The translations under genes and the position numbers were made by a program. This document shows, in pieces, positions 49,691 through 58,713 of a stretch of 64,000 nucleotides of DNA (within the stretch, counting starts at the first letter, position 1; each line of letters begins with the position of its first letter). The notes under the pieces are model-generated. The model worked only from the letters and a program-made list of their open reading frames with translations, did no database searches and was not told the origin of the DNA. Source of the DNA: Actinopolymorpha sp. NPDC004070 (GTDB taxonomy: Bacteria; Actinomycetota; Actinomycetes; Propionibacteriales; Actinopolymorphaceae); assembly GCF_040610475.1 (NCBI RefSeq), contig NZ_JBEXMJ010000003.1:62001-126000 (forward strand), in the 5' to 3' direction.

Positions 49691-51886
49691 TCAGCCCTGT
49701 TTCGCCAGCAGATCGGCCACCCGGAACGCCATCGCGAAGATCGTCAGGACCGGGTTGACACCGCCGTTGGTGACGTGGAGGGAACCGTCGGCCAGGCGGA
49801 GGTTGTCGTGCCCCCAGACCCGGCCCTCCGAATCGGTCACCGAGGTCGCCGGGTCGGTGCCCATCCGGCAGGTGCCGGCCTGGTGCTGGCCACCGCTCGG
49901 GCCCCGGCCCACCCCACCGCTCGGGATCGTCCGCGTCGCGCCGCCGGCCGAAAGCCACTCGGTAGCCCGCCGCTGCAACATCGCCGCCGTCGGCCTGTCG
50001 ACGTCGAGCACCCCGCCGGACAGCCGGGCCACCGGCATCCCGAACACGTCGCGTACCCGCGGATCGACCGTGACCCGCGAGCGCGGGTTCGGCGTCTCCT
50101 GCAGCGGGCCCATCACCATCGTGGTGCGCTGGTAGAGATCGCGCATGCCGCGCTTGCTCGCGGCGCCCGACCGCGGGATGACACCGGCACCGGTGAGCAG
50201 GTTGTACGTCGCGAGCGGCATCGGCACGAAGTCGTTGGCCAACATCCCGCCGCCCACCAGACCGTCGTTGTGGTGGCGGAAGTCGTGCGTGGCGATCGTC
50301 GGGCCGGGCCCTGCGCTGTTCTGCACCACGTCGTCGAAGATGCCGAGCGCCCCCGCGTACACGTGTCCCTGCAGGTTGCGGCCCACCTGGTCGTGCCGGT
50401 TGCCGAGTCCGGCCGGGTCGGTGGCGGACGCGCTGTTGAGCAGCAGGCGCGCGGTCTCGATCGCCCCGGCGGCCAGGATCACCTGGTCGGCGGTGACCGT
50501 GCGGCGGCGTACCTGTCCGTCGGCCGGCCCGGTGCCACCGGCGAGGGTGGCCAGCGCGACGCCGGTCACCCGGCCGTGGTCGTCGGTGACCACGCGTTCG
50601 GCGAAGGTGCCGGTGACGAGGTCGCAGCGCCCGGTGGCCAGGGCGCGGGGCAGAACGGTGTTGTGGCTGCCGTTCTTCGCCTCGGCGGGGCAACCGAAGC
50701 CGACGCACTGGCCGCAGCGTACGCAGGCCGGCCGGCCGCCGTAGGGCGTGGAGTTGATCAGCAGCGGCACGCGACCGGTCGACCAGCCGAGCTCACGGGC
50801 ACCGGCGGCGAGCCTGGCGCCGGACAGGGTGCCCGGCAACGGCGCCATGGGCAGTCCTCGCCGGCGGGGCCCGGCGCCGGTGAACCCGGCCGGGTCGCCG
50901 GCCACCCCGAGCTCCCACTCGGCGCGGTCGTAGTAGGGCTCCAGATCGGCGTACGACAACGGCCAGTCGGCCAGCGAACTGCCTTCGGGCACGCCGTAGA
51001 CGGACGCCATCGTGAAGTCCTCCGGCACGAACCGCCAGGCCTGCGCGCCGTAGACCCGGGTGCCGCCCCCCACCGTCATCGCGTTGTTGCTCCAGCGCCC
51101 GTCGGTCGGCCCGACGACCGCCTCCTCGCCGCCGTCGGGAGCCCACACCCGCGGGTGACCCGACGCCACCGGGCCGGCACTCTGCGCGTAGCCGAACAGG
51201 GCGCGGTGGCTGCGCAGGTGGTCCCCCCGCAGGTCCTCGGTGCGGAGGAAGTCACCACGCTCGACGGCGAGCACGCGGTAACCGGCCTCGGCGAGGACGC
51301 AGGCCGCCGTGCCACCACCGGCGCCGGCACCGACGACGATGGCGTCGTAGTGCGGACCGATGTCTCCGAACGATGTCAACGGGAGGTTGACGGTGAGCGC
51401 CTCGGGTGCCGGCCAGTGGGCGTCCTGCGGCGCCGCGCGGTAGCCGACCATCCGCCAGGACACGCTGTCGCGGTTGCCGCCGTTGTCCGGGTCGGCGTAG
51501 AAGCCCTGCACAGTAAGGGATTCCAGCAAGCGGAAGAACTCCGTCGGGTCGACGCCGTTCGGTTGCACCGTGGTCCGGCCGGCGCGCAGCGCGTCCAGCA
51601 CTTCGTCCTGGGCGGCCTCGGACAACGCTGCGAACCCCGTCGCGCCTTCGACGTCTCCACCCGTGGCTCCTGCCTTCGCGTCCGCCTCGGCGTCGAGCAG
51701 GCCCAGCCCGGCGGTGAGCAGATCGACGGCATGGGGGAGTTCGGTCGTGAGGATCCGGGCCAGGAAGTCGCCGACGCCGGCGTCCCACCCGGAAGGGAAG
51801 TCGTCGGCCGGAACGAGCCGGTCGACGGCCGCGCGCAGGCCGGGCCTAGCCAGGAGTTCGGTGAGGGTGGCGTCGTCGGCGGGCAT
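49691..51886 (-). CDS. Fusion of gluconate-2-dehydrogenase subunit-3-like domain and GMC oxidoreductase
   Basis: A 731-residue flavoprotein. Residues about 5-135 resemble the subunit-3 domain of gluconate 2-dehydrogenase (LLESLTVQGFYADPDNGGNRD near 120). The GMC domain follows: FAD motif IVVGAGAGGGTAACVLAEAG near 186, MTVGGGTRVYGAQAWRF near 277, a Cys-rich CVRCGQCVGFGCPAEAKNGS near 395, the catalytic region GQHQAGTCRMG near 660 and the final VTNGGVNPVLTIFAMA near 710. It should oxidise a sugar or alcohol. The Cys cluster could hold a disulfide or metal. ATG with GGAGG 6 bases upstream. Confidence 0.88.
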   Translation of the reverse strand: MPADDATLTELLARPGLRAAVDRLVPADDFPSGWDAGVGDFLARILTTELPHAVDLLTAGLGLLDAEADAKAGATGGDVEGATGFAALSEAAQDEVLDALRAGRTTVQPNGVDPTEFFRLLESLTVQGFYADPDNGGNRDSVSWRMVGYRAAPQDAHWPAPEALTVNLPLTSFGDIGPHYDAIVVGAGAGGGTAACVLAEAGYRVLAVERGDFLRTEDLRGDHLRSHRALFGYAQSAGPVASGHPRVWAPDGGEEAVVGPTDGRWSNNAMTVGGGTRVYGAQAWRFVPEDFTMASVYGVPEGSSLADWPLSYADLEPYYDRAEWELGVAGDPAGFTGAGPRRRGLPMAPLPGTLSGARLAAGARELGWSTGRVPLLINSTPYGGRPACVRCGQCVGFGCPAEAKNGSHNTVLPRALATGRCDLVTGTFAERVVTDDHGRVTGVALATLAGGTGPADGQVRRRTVTADQVILAAGAIETARLLLNSASATDPAGLGNRHDQVGRNLQGHVYAGALGIFDDVVQNSAGPGPTIATHDFRHHNDGLVGGGMLANDFVPMPLATYNLLTGAGVIPRSGAASKRGMRDLYQRTTMVMGPLQETPNPRSRVTVDPRVRDVFGMPVARLSGGVLDVDRPTAAMLQRRATEWLSAGGATRTIPSGGVGRGPSGGQHQAGTCRMGTDPATSVTDSEGRVWGHDNLRLADGSLHVTNGGVNPVLTIFAMAFRVADLLAKQG

Positions 51887-52098
51887 GGTCGACCTCCACG
51901 GCAGGCTCGGTTTCCGGGGGCCCCTTCCTCGCGACCCTTCGCAGGCGCACCCGAGGTCCGCCCGCGAACGACCCTATTCCTACTGACACGGGGGATGGGT
52001 CGGGGTGACGGCCTCGGCCGGCGTGCCGGACGACCGGTTCCGGCAGGTGCTCGGGCGGGGGGTTGGCCGCGGGTTTGCCGGACGGGAAGGCTGGCCTC

Positions 52099-53049
52099 GT
52101 GCAGATCCGAGGATTCCGGCCGGGTGACGGGCCGGCGCTGGTGGAGGCCTGGCGGCTCGCCATGCCGCTCGACCCCCTCACCTACCCGCGATTTCGCGAC
52201 CTGGTGCTGCTGGACGCCAACTTCGAGCCGGACGGCCTGCGGATCGCGGTGGACGGCGACCGCTTGGTGGGTACGGCCTACGCGGTGCGGCGGCGGGTGG
52301 CGATGGTGGCCGGCGACCTGGAGCCGGGTACCGGCTGGCTGCCGTTCTTCTTCGTGACCCCGGCCGCGCGGGGTGCGGGCATCGGCCGCGCGGTGGTGCG
52401 CAGCGCGCTGGACTGGTTACGGAACCAGGGCACCCGCGAGGTGTACTTCGCGTCGTACACACCCAACTACGTGCTGCCCGGGCTGGACGCCGAGGCCTAC
52501 CCGGAGGCGGACGCGCTGCTGCGGGGCCTCGGTTTCCAGCGGCGGTCCGAGGCCGCGGCGATGGACCGCTCGCTGGTGGGCTACCGGATGCCGGAGGGGA
52601 TCCGGGCCCGCGTGGAGGACCTGACGGCGCGAGGTCACCGGTTCGGTACGCCGACCGGGGACGAGCTTGTCGAGCTGGTCCGGCTGGCCGGTGAGGAGTT
52701 CAACCCCGACTGGGCCCGCGCGATCCGCACTGCCGTCGTCGCCGGGCTTCCACTGGACCGGATCGTCGGCGCGTGGGAGCCCGACGGGACGCTCGCCGGG
52801 TGGGCGATGCACGCGGCGTACGAGAACGTCCTGGAACGCTTCGGGCCGTTCGGCGTACGCCCGGACCGCCGGGGCACCGGACTCGGCCGGATTCTGCTGC
52901 ACCTCACCCTGGAACGCATGCGTGCGCAGGGCGCCCACAGCGCGTGGTTCCTGTGGACCGGCGAGCGGTCCCCGGCCGGACAGCTCTACCGGAGCACGGG
53001 ATTCGCCGTCACCCGGCGGTTCGGCGTGCTCCGGGCCGAGCTGACCTGA
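52099..53049 (+). CDS. Double GNAT acetyltransferase
   Basis: A 316-residue protein with two GNAT modules. The first has FFFVTPAARGAGIGRAVVRS near residue 88 as the acetyl-CoA loop; the second has FGVRPDRRGTGLGRILLHL near 252 followed by TGERSPAGQLYRSTGFAVTR. Both loops look intact (R-G-x-G-x-G/A). The GTG at 52099 has GGAAGG 8 bases upstream. Substrates are unknown; double-GNAT proteins include mycothiol synthase-like enzymes, but this one is not assignable. Confidence 0.87.
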   Translation: MQIRGFRPGDGPALVEAWRLAMPLDPLTYPRFRDLVLLDANFEPDGLRIAVDGDRLVGTAYAVRRRVAMVAGDLEPGTGWLPFFFVTPAARGAGIGRAVVRSALDWLRNQGTREVYFASYTPNYVLPGLDAEAYPEADALLRGLGFQRRSEAAAMDRSLVGYRMPEGIRARVEDLTARGHRFGTPTGDELVELVRLAGEEFNPDWARAIRTAVVAGLPLDRIVGAWEPDGTLAGWAMHAAYENVLERFGPFGVRPDRRGTGLGRILLHLTLERMRAQGAHSAWFLWTGERSPAGQLYRSTGFAVTRRFGVLRAELT

Positions 53050-53090
53050 CCCCCGGTCTGGGCCGACCTGGCGACCTTGGCCGGCCGTCC

Positions 53091-53873
53091 TCAGTCGACG
53101 TCGATCCGGCCGACGACCTCCCCGCCCGCGAGGAACTGCTCGAACTCACCCCACGGCTTGGTCCCGTCCTTGGTCTTGATGACCTCCTTGGAGTACTGCG
53201 CGAGATAGACCCGGCGCAGCTTGTCGGTGAGGTTCGGTCCGCTGCGGTGCATCACCACGCTGGAGAACACCGCGATCGACCCGGCCGGAACCGTCACCGG
53301 CATGCCCGGGTCGTCGCCGAAGTAGCAGACCAGATCGTTCACCCGTGGGTCCGGAATGTGCTTGACGTAGGAACGGATGCCGGAGCGTGAGTACGGCCGG
53401 AGGTAGACCGAGCCGTTCTCCTCGGTCACGTCGTCCAGTGCGATCCAGCAGGTGAGGTACGGCGCGTGGTCCTCGTGCACGTAGCCGGAGTCCTGGTGCC
53501 AGGCGAACGACGTGTCCGGGTCGCCGGCCTTGATGACGTACTGCTCCCAGAAGAGGTACGCATCCTCGCCCAGCGTCGCCCGGCAGATCTCCCGCATCAG
53601 CTCGCTGAACAGGAACTGCCGCAGCTCCGGACGGTCGCGGTAGATCATGTGGCTGAAGTAGCGCTTGCCACGGGCGTTGATGCCGATCCGGTCGGTGCCG
53701 GCCCTCTCCATCTCCGCGTCCAGCTTGTCCATCGAGTACTGCGCGCCGCCCCGCAGCAGCTCCAGTTGTTCGTCGCTGAGGGCGCGTTCGAGGATGAAGT
53801 AGCCGTCGTTCTCGTACTGCTCCCGCATCTGCGGGGTGACCAGGCCGGTCCTGGTCTCCTCGGTCGAGGTCAT
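53091..53873 (-). CDS. Phytanoyl-CoA dioxygenase (PhyH) family oxygenase
   Basis: A 260-residue non-haem iron/2-oxoglutarate oxygenase. The N-terminal YENDGYFILERALSDEQLEL near residue 20, iron ligands in SFAWHQDSGYVHED near 125 (HxD) and in VVMHRSGPNLTDKLRRVYL near 210 (His, then Arg) are complete. WIALDDVTEENGSVYLRPYS near 146 is typical. The ATG at 53873 gives a natural start. It is divergent from an AraC gene that may control it. Natural substrate unknown. Confidence 0.92.
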   Translation of the reverse strand: MTSTEETRTGLVTPQMREQYENDGYFILERALSDEQLELLRGGAQYSMDKLDAEMERAGTDRIGINARGKRYFSHMIYRDRPELRQFLFSELMREICRATLGEDAYLFWEQYVIKAGDPDTSFAWHQDSGYVHEDHAPYLTCWIALDDVTEENGSVYLRPYSRSGIRSYVKHIPDPRVNDLVCYFGDDPGMPVTVPAGSIAVFSSVVMHRSGPNLTDKLRRVYLAQYSKEVIKTKDGTKPWGEFEQFLAGGEVVGRIDVD

Positions 53874-54024
53874 GGGTCGCTGCCTCCAGCGCGTCGGTGC
53901 GGGCGTCGGTGTACGCACGCTAGGCCTCGACGCCGCCGGAGCGGAATGGTCACGATGGCCGGGGCATGTACGTTCTGGCGCCCGGGCCGGTCACCACTCC
54001 GGGCGCACGGGTAGCGTCGCGGGC

Positions 54025-54837
54025 ATGGACTCGGGCACCCGGATCGCCGTGTCCGCCGCGCCGGTGACCAGGCTGGGACAGCTGGTGCTGGCCGGTGAGG
54101 TGGTCGACGACGAGCCGATGATGCCGTCGCCGCTGCGGGTGATGGAGGCGTACGTGCTGTCGGTGGTGGTCGCGGGATCCGGCCGCTACCGGCACGCCGA
54201 CGGCCGGGAGGAGCCGGTCACGCCGGGCGCGCACACGCTGGTCCCGCCCGGCCGGCCGCACTGGTACGGCACCCTCGGTGGGCGGACCTGGACGGAGGTG
54301 TTCGTCGTCTTCACCGGTCCGTTGTTCGACGCCCTGGCCCGGGCGGGAGTGCTGGCCGAGGACGGCCCCCGCTACCCGCGCCCGGCCCCGTCCGCGGCCG
54401 CGCTGCGGACCATCCTGGCGTCCACGCCGCGCTCGGTGCAGGCGGCAGAGCACCAGTTGGTGGCCTTCGCCGACTGGCTGCTGGACGTGACCGGGCCGGA
54501 GGATTCGGGGGAGGCGGCGGGGCCGAGCCCCGCCGTGGCCGCCGCCGTCGACCGGCTCGCCGACGACCTGACCGGCCGCCTCGACATGCGCTCGGTGGCG
54601 GCGGAGGTGGGTCTGCCGTACGACACGTTCCGGCGCAGGTTCGCTGCCGAGGTGGGCCAGTCGCCGCTGGCGTTCCGCAACGCGCGGCGGCTGCAGACCG
54701 CGGCGACGCTGTTGCGGGTCACCGACATGACCACCAGGGAGATCGCCCGGACCCTCGGCTACACCGACGAGTTCCATCTGTCGCGGAGGTTCCGCGCGCA
54801 CTTCGGTCTGCCGCCGAGCGACTATCGCCGGTCCTGA
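54025..54837 (+). CDS. AraC-family regulator divergent from PhyH
   Basis: A 270-residue regulator with an N-terminal cupin sensor (EAYVLSVVVAGSGRYRHADG, HTLVPPGRPHWYGTL) and a C-terminal double helix-turn-helix (LDMRSVAAEVGLPYDTFRRR near 190; MTTREIARTLGYTDEFHLSR near 232 and LPPSDYRRS at the end). The gap to the divergent PhyH gene is 151 bases and is the likely binding region. It should switch the PhyH gene on in response to a small-molecule ligand; this is inference from layout. Confidence 0.9.
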   Translation: MDSGTRIAVSAAPVTRLGQLVLAGEVVDDEPMMPSPLRVMEAYVLSVVVAGSGRYRHADGREEPVTPGAHTLVPPGRPHWYGTLGGRTWTEVFVVFTGPLFDALARAGVLAEDGPRYPRPAPSAAALRTILASTPRSVQAAEHQLVAFADWLLDVTGPEDSGEAAGPSPAVAAAVDRLADDLTGRLDMRSVAAEVGLPYDTFRRRFAAEVGQSPLAFRNARRLQTAATLLRVTDMTTREIARTLGYTDEFHLSRRFRAHFGLPPSDYRRS

Positions 54838-54887
54838 CCGGCTGAGGCCTGCCCTGCCGACGAAGCCGGCGATGCGCCTGACGTTGG

Positions 54888-55496
54888 TCAGGCGTTCTCG
54901 AGTGCGAGGGCGGCGAGTCGTCTGGCCTGTGCGACGGCGCGGGTGGGTAGCCCGGTGCCGTAGCTGATGCTCGCACCCTCGTGCAGGACGAGCAGGCCGG
55001 CCGCGACCGAACCGGGCCGGCGGATGCCCGCGTCCTTCACCAGGTCGGTGAGGTAGCCGAGCAGCCAGCGTTTTTGCTCCAGGATGACCGCGCGCCCGGG
55101 ATGGCCGGCGTCCTCCGGGAGTTCGGCGAGGGCGTTGACGAAGGCGCAGCCGCGGACGTTCTCCCGCCGGGCCCACTGCTCGAGTGCGTCGAAGGTCGCG
55201 AGAACCCGGTCGGCGCCGGCCTTCCGGTCCGCGCTCGCGCGCCTCCCCGTGCCGGCTGCCGCGGCGGTGTGCTGGTCGACGTAGGACGTCAGCCACTCCC
55301 GCCAGCGCTCGTCGCGGGCCTGGAGGTAGCAGGCGACGAGGACGTCCTTGGAACCGAAGCAGTCGTACAACGTCTTCTTGGTCACCCCGGCGGCACGTGC
55401 CACCGCGTCGACGCCCACGGCGTGGATGCCCTGGTCGTAGAAGAGGGTGGACGCCGCGTCCAGGATCCGGCGACCGGCCGGGGTGAGCTCTCTCAT
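54888..55496 (-). CDS. TetR-family repressor
   Basis: A 202-residue TetR regulator. The helix-turn-helix is at residues 8-50 (AASTLFYDQGIHAVGVDAVA and AAGVTKKTLYDCFGSKDVL). The C-terminal ligand domain contains GCAFVNALAELPEDAGHPG near 110, a pattern seen in TetR proteins related to quaternary-ammonium/efflux regulators. It is divergent from the MFS transporter gene, with two similar palindromes between them, so it most likely represses the transporter and itself until a drug-like ligand binds. Confidence 0.92.
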   Translation of the reverse strand: MRELTPAGRRILDAASTLFYDQGIHAVGVDAVARAAGVTKKTLYDCFGSKDVLVACYLQARDERWREWLTSYVDQHTAAAAGTGRRASADRKAGADRVLATFDALEQWARRENVRGCAFVNALAELPEDAGHPGRAVILEQKRWLLGYLTDLVKDAGIRRPGSVAAGLLVLHEGASISYGTGLPTRAVAQARRLAALALENA

Positions 55497-55505
55497 TCCC
55501 TCGAC

Positions 55506-55521
55506 TATACCGACCGGTGGG
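55506..55521. promoter_or_regulatory. TetR operator copy 1
   Basis: tataccgaccggtggg has the core accgaccggt (near palindrome). It lies 10 bases upstream of the TetR start codon on the minus strand, where binding would block the TetR promoter. It is the partner of the site 51 bases away. Confidence 0.65.
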
Positions 55522-55556
55522 TTGACAGTCCCTCGTGCGCCGCGAGAGTGTCCGGG

Positions 55557-55572
55557 TATACCGATCGGTTTA
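55557..55572. promoter_or_regulatory. TetR operator copy 2
   Basis: tataccgatcggttta carries the exact palindrome accgatcggt and matches copy 1 in its left half. The two centres are 51 bases apart, close to five DNA turns, so both could be bound on the same DNA face. Confidence 0.7.
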
Positions 55573-55664
55573 CCTCACCGATCCCGGGCGGCTGACGCGC
55601 CGGGATCGGATGTCCCCCTTCCCTCATGCGGCGTTCGTACGCGGACGCCCCGAACGAAGGCGAG

Positions 55665-56924
55665 ATGACCCCCACTCCTCGTAGCCCTCGTTTGACCGCG
55701 ATCTGGACCCTCGTCGGACTGGTGCTGCTGACCCTCAACCTGCGGGCGGCCATCACCGGCGTCCCGCCCGTCCTGGGCGACCTCCGGGACGAACTCGGGC
55801 TCACCGGCGTCCAGACCAGCCTGCTCACCGCGCTGCCGGAGTTGTGCCTGGGCATCTTCTCCGCGCTCGCCCCCGTGCTCGCCCGGCGGCTCGGCACCGA
55901 GACGGCGATCACCCTTGCCCTGGTGGTGATCACCGGCGGCCTTCTGCTGCGCATAGCCGGCGGCCGCCCGGCGTTGTTCACCGGCACGGTCCTGGCCGCC
56001 GCCGGGATGGCGACCGGCAACGTGCTGGTGCCGGCTGTCGTCAAGCGCGTCTTTCCCGGCCGGGTGGGTCTGCTCACCGGCCTGTCGATGATGTTGTTGT
56101 CGGTCGGCGGCGCCGCGGCGGCGGGGCTGGCCGTCCCGCTGGACCAGCTCGGCGGCCGGCAACTGGCGCTGGGTTTCTGGGCGGTCCCGTCCGTGCTGGC
56201 GGCGCTGGTATGGGGTCCGCTCGCGCTCGCGGGGCGGCCACCGCGACGGACGGGCGTCACCACCGCCGAGCCCGGGAGGGAGACCCGGACGGAGCATCGT
56301 CCGGAACATGGTCCGGAGGGGACGTTGCTGCGCTCGCCGCTGGCGTGGTCGGTGACGGTCTTCATGGGCCTGACGTCGCTGATGTTCTACACGCTGACGT
56401 CGTGGCTGCCGCAGCTCCTGCGGGACAGCGGGTTCGCGCCCGCCACCGCCGGCACGATGAACTCCGTCATCATCGTCATCGGCATCCCGCTCGGGTTCGT
56501 CGTGCCTGTGCTCGCCGCCCGCCTGCACGACCAGCGGCCGCTCGTCCTCGCGGTGGCCGCCCTGATGGTGGCCGGACTCGTCGGCCTGCTGCTGGCACCG
56601 GAGGCCGGATGGCTCTGGGTGGCGATCTTCGGGGTCGGCACGGGCAGCGCGTTCCCGATCGCCCTGACGCTCCTCAACCTGCGTTCGTCCGACGCCACGG
56701 TCACGGCGCGGCTCTCGGGTATGGCCCAGTCCGGCGGGTACCTCGTCGCCGCGTTCGGTCCGCTGGCCTTCGGCGTGCTGAACAGCGCCACCGGCGGCTG
56801 GGAGGCGCCGATCTGGCTGCTGCTCGTACTGGTGGTGCCCGAGCTCGGCTGCGGACTGCTGGCCGCGCGGCCGGGTTTCGTCCGGCCGCGAAGGGCCGGC
56901 CGGCTGATCGGCTCGGACGCGTAG
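55665..56924 (+). CDS. MFS transporter, CynX/NimT-like
   Basis: A 419-residue transporter of the CynX/NimT group. The opening helix IWTLVGLVLLTLNLRAAITG and the conserved QTSLLTALPELCLGIFSALA near residue 48 are family-typical, with about 12 helices to residue 400. GNVLVPAVVKRVFPGRVGLL near 125 and GMAQSGGYLVAAFGPLAFG near 352 also match. Group members export or import cyanate, 2-nitroimidazole or related small molecules. GAAGGCG precedes the ATG at 55665; ATG 55626 is an alternative. Controlled by the divergent TetR gene in all likelihood. Confidence 0.88.
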   Translation: MTPTPRSPRLTAIWTLVGLVLLTLNLRAAITGVPPVLGDLRDELGLTGVQTSLLTALPELCLGIFSALAPVLARRLGTETAITLALVVITGGLLLRIAGGRPALFTGTVLAAAGMATGNVLVPAVVKRVFPGRVGLLTGLSMMLLSVGGAAAAGLAVPLDQLGGRQLALGFWAVPSVLAALVWGPLALAGRPPRRTGVTTAEPGRETRTEHRPEHGPEGTLLRSPLAWSVTVFMGLTSLMFYTLTSWLPQLLRDSGFAPATAGTMNSVIIVIGIPLGFVVPVLAARLHDQRPLVLAVAALMVAGLVGLLLAPEAGWLWVAIFGVGTGSAFPIALTLLNLRSSDATVTARLSGMAQSGGYLVAAFGPLAFGVLNSATGGWEAPIWLLLVLVVPELGCGLLAARPGFVRPRRAGRLIGSDA

Positions 56925-56960
56925 TGTGCGGAGGGATCATCGACAAGAAGGAGATCCAGC

Positions 56961-57710
56961 TTGCCCTCCAAGACCCTGCAGATTCCGACCGCAGACGGCC
57001 AGGCCGACGCGTACGCCGCCTTCCCCGACGGCGACGGGCGGCACCCGGGGGTGCTGCTGTACGCGGACGCCTTCGGCCTGCGGCCCGTACTGGAAGAGCT
57101 GGCCCGCGAGCTCGCCGGGCACGGCTACTACGTCCTCGTCCCCAACATCTTCTACCGGCACGGTCCGGCACCGGCGATCGAGCTTCCCGAGCACATCGGC
57201 GAGGAGACCCGGGCGGCAGTCTTCGCCCAGCTGATGCCGCTGATCGAGGCGCACACCACCGAACGCGCCCTGAGCGACGCCGACGCCTACCTCAGCTTCC
57301 TCACCACCCAGCCGGAGGTCGCGTCCGGACCGGTCGCCGCGGTCGGATACTGCCTGGGCGCCGTCCTGGCGATGCGCACCGCGACGGCCCACCCCGACCA
57401 AGTCGCCGCCGTCGCGGGATTCCACCCCGGCCGCCTGGTCACCGACGAGCCGGACAGCCCGCACCGCCTCGTCCCCCACCTCACCGCGCAGGTGCACCTC
57501 GGCCTCGCCGAAGGTGATATGGCGCCGGAGAAGATCAAGACGCTCGACCAGGCGCTGGACGCCGCGGGTGTGGACCACTCGATCGAGATCTACCCCGGCA
57601 CCATCCACGGTTTCACCATGTCCGACACCTCCGCCTTCGACCCGTCCGGGCTCCAGCGCCACTGGGACCGGCTGCTTCCCCTTCTCGAGCGCACTCTCGG
57701 CAACGGCTGA
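56961..57710 (+). CDS. Dienelactone hydrolase family protein
   Basis: A 249-residue alpha/beta hydrolase. The nucleophile is Cys in GYCLGAVLAMRTATA near residue 132, the acid Asp probably in GLAEGDMAPEK near 180 and the His in TIHGFTMSD near 213, the Cys-Asp-His triad of dienelactone hydrolases that act in aromatic ring breakdown. The start is TTG, chosen because AAGGAG is 8 bases upstream and the protein begins naturally. It follows the MFS gene by 36 bases. Confidence 0.92.
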   Translation: MPSKTLQIPTADGQADAYAAFPDGDGRHPGVLLYADAFGLRPVLEELARELAGHGYYVLVPNIFYRHGPAPAIELPEHIGEETRAAVFAQLMPLIEAHTTERALSDADAYLSFLTTQPEVASGPVAAVGYCLGAVLAMRTATAHPDQVAAVAGFHPGRLVTDEPDSPHRLVPHLTAQVHLGLAEGDMAPEKIKTLDQALDAAGVDHSIEIYPGTIHGFTMSDTSAFDPSGLQRHWDRLLPLLERTLGNG

Positions 57711-57864
57711 GGTCCCCAAGGCCGGCCGCCGGCCCTGCCCGTCGCGTACCCGCCGCGAAGTGGTCGCCGGATCGGCGATCGGTGCGTTCAGGGCTTTACG
57801 GCCGGGCCGGGCCCACCTACAACGGGGGGAGGCAGTGGTGCGCCTGCCGTGGGAGGGATGCCCG

Positions 57865-58689
57865 ATGAGCGAACCACCGCAGGACCCGGCGGCGGAAGCT
57901 TCGAGCTCGTCCGACCCGACGCAGCGGCTGCGGGCCCGGCTCGGCGCGGTGCTGTCACTGGCGTCCGCCCAGCTGCCGGTGTCGTCCCCGCCCGACCTTC
58001 GTACGCCTTCCGGTGGTACGCCCGCCGGCAACGGGCCCTCCGATGGTGCACCGACCGGCCGGACGAAGGCCGGCGTGGAGCCGGGCGGACGGATGTGGGA
58101 GAGCCTGGTGCGGGAGAACCCGCCCGGCTCTGCTCCTGGTGCGCCGGGAGCACCGGCGCCAGGAGCACCCGCACCGGGCGCGCCGGCGCCGGCCCGGGGC
58201 GGGAACGGCTCCACCACCCCGCTGATCACCGCTGCCGTGGGAGCCTCCGTCCGCGTGCGGGCCAGCGAACCGAACGATCTCGGTGTGGCCCATCGCGCCG
58301 ACCTGGCGAAGCTGTTCCAGCGGGTCGGTGCCTGGGCACTCGGGCTGAGCGCGGCCGGGATGTTCCTCGCCGCCCTCGCGACGTTCCGGTGGATCGGCGG
58401 TGAGAACGTCGACGTCGGCGCCGTCGGGTGGGCCGCGGTCGGGCTGGCACTGGTCGCCCTGACCTCGCTCGTCCTGGCGTACTTCACCGTGATGGGCTTC
58501 CGGCAGATCGAGTACGAGGCGGATCTCGGCGGCGGTGAGCACGGGGTCAGCCGGCGTGGCGACAACCAGGCCGACCAGGACCGAGCCGACCAGGACCGAG
58601 CCGGTCAGGACCGAGCCGGTCAGGGCCGGAGCGAGTGGAGCGCGACTCGAGAACGGTTGGGCGACGGCCCTCGCGCGGGCGGCGGCTGA
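57865..58689 (+). CDS. Hypothetical membrane protein with low-complexity arms
   Basis: A 274-residue protein with two hydrophobic helices (about residues 152-174, LGLSAAGMFLAALATFRWIG, and 185-207, GWAAVGLALVALTSLVLAYF). The N-terminal 130 residues are Pro/Ala/Gly/Ser-rich with APGAPAPGAP repeats and the C-terminal 40 are charged with a repeated DQDRA piece. No known domain. The ATG at 57865 has GGGAGGG upstream; a GTG at 57838 also has a good ribosome site. Confidence 0.65.
   Translation: MSEPPQDPAAEASSSSDPTQRLRARLGAVLSLASAQLPVSSPPDLRTPSGGTPAGNGPSDGAPTGRTKAGVEPGGRMWESLVRENPPGSAPGAPGAPAPGAPAPGAPAPARGGNGSTTPLITAAVGASVRVRASEPNDLGVAHRADLAKLFQRVGAWALGLSAAGMFLAALATFRWIGGENVDVGAVGWAAVGLALVALTSLVLAYFTVMGFRQIEYEADLGGGEHGVSRRGDNQADQDRADQDRAGQDRAGQGRSEWSATRERLGDGPRAGGG
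58573..58632 (+). repeat. Four 15-bp tandem repeats in the hypothetical membrane protein gene
   Basis: Units gaccaggaccgagcc (two exact) followed by ggtcaggaccgagcc and a diverged fourth copy. They encode repeated DQDRA/GQDRA and are multiples of three bases, so copy-number change keeps the frame. Confidence 0.85.
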
Positions 58690-58713
58690 ACCGGCAGCCG
58701 GCCGGCCCGCGGT

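Noticed and set aside
49670..52357. 895-codon frame antisense to the GMC oxidoreductase
   Set aside because: No motif and typical shadow composition; the minus strand gene is unambiguous.
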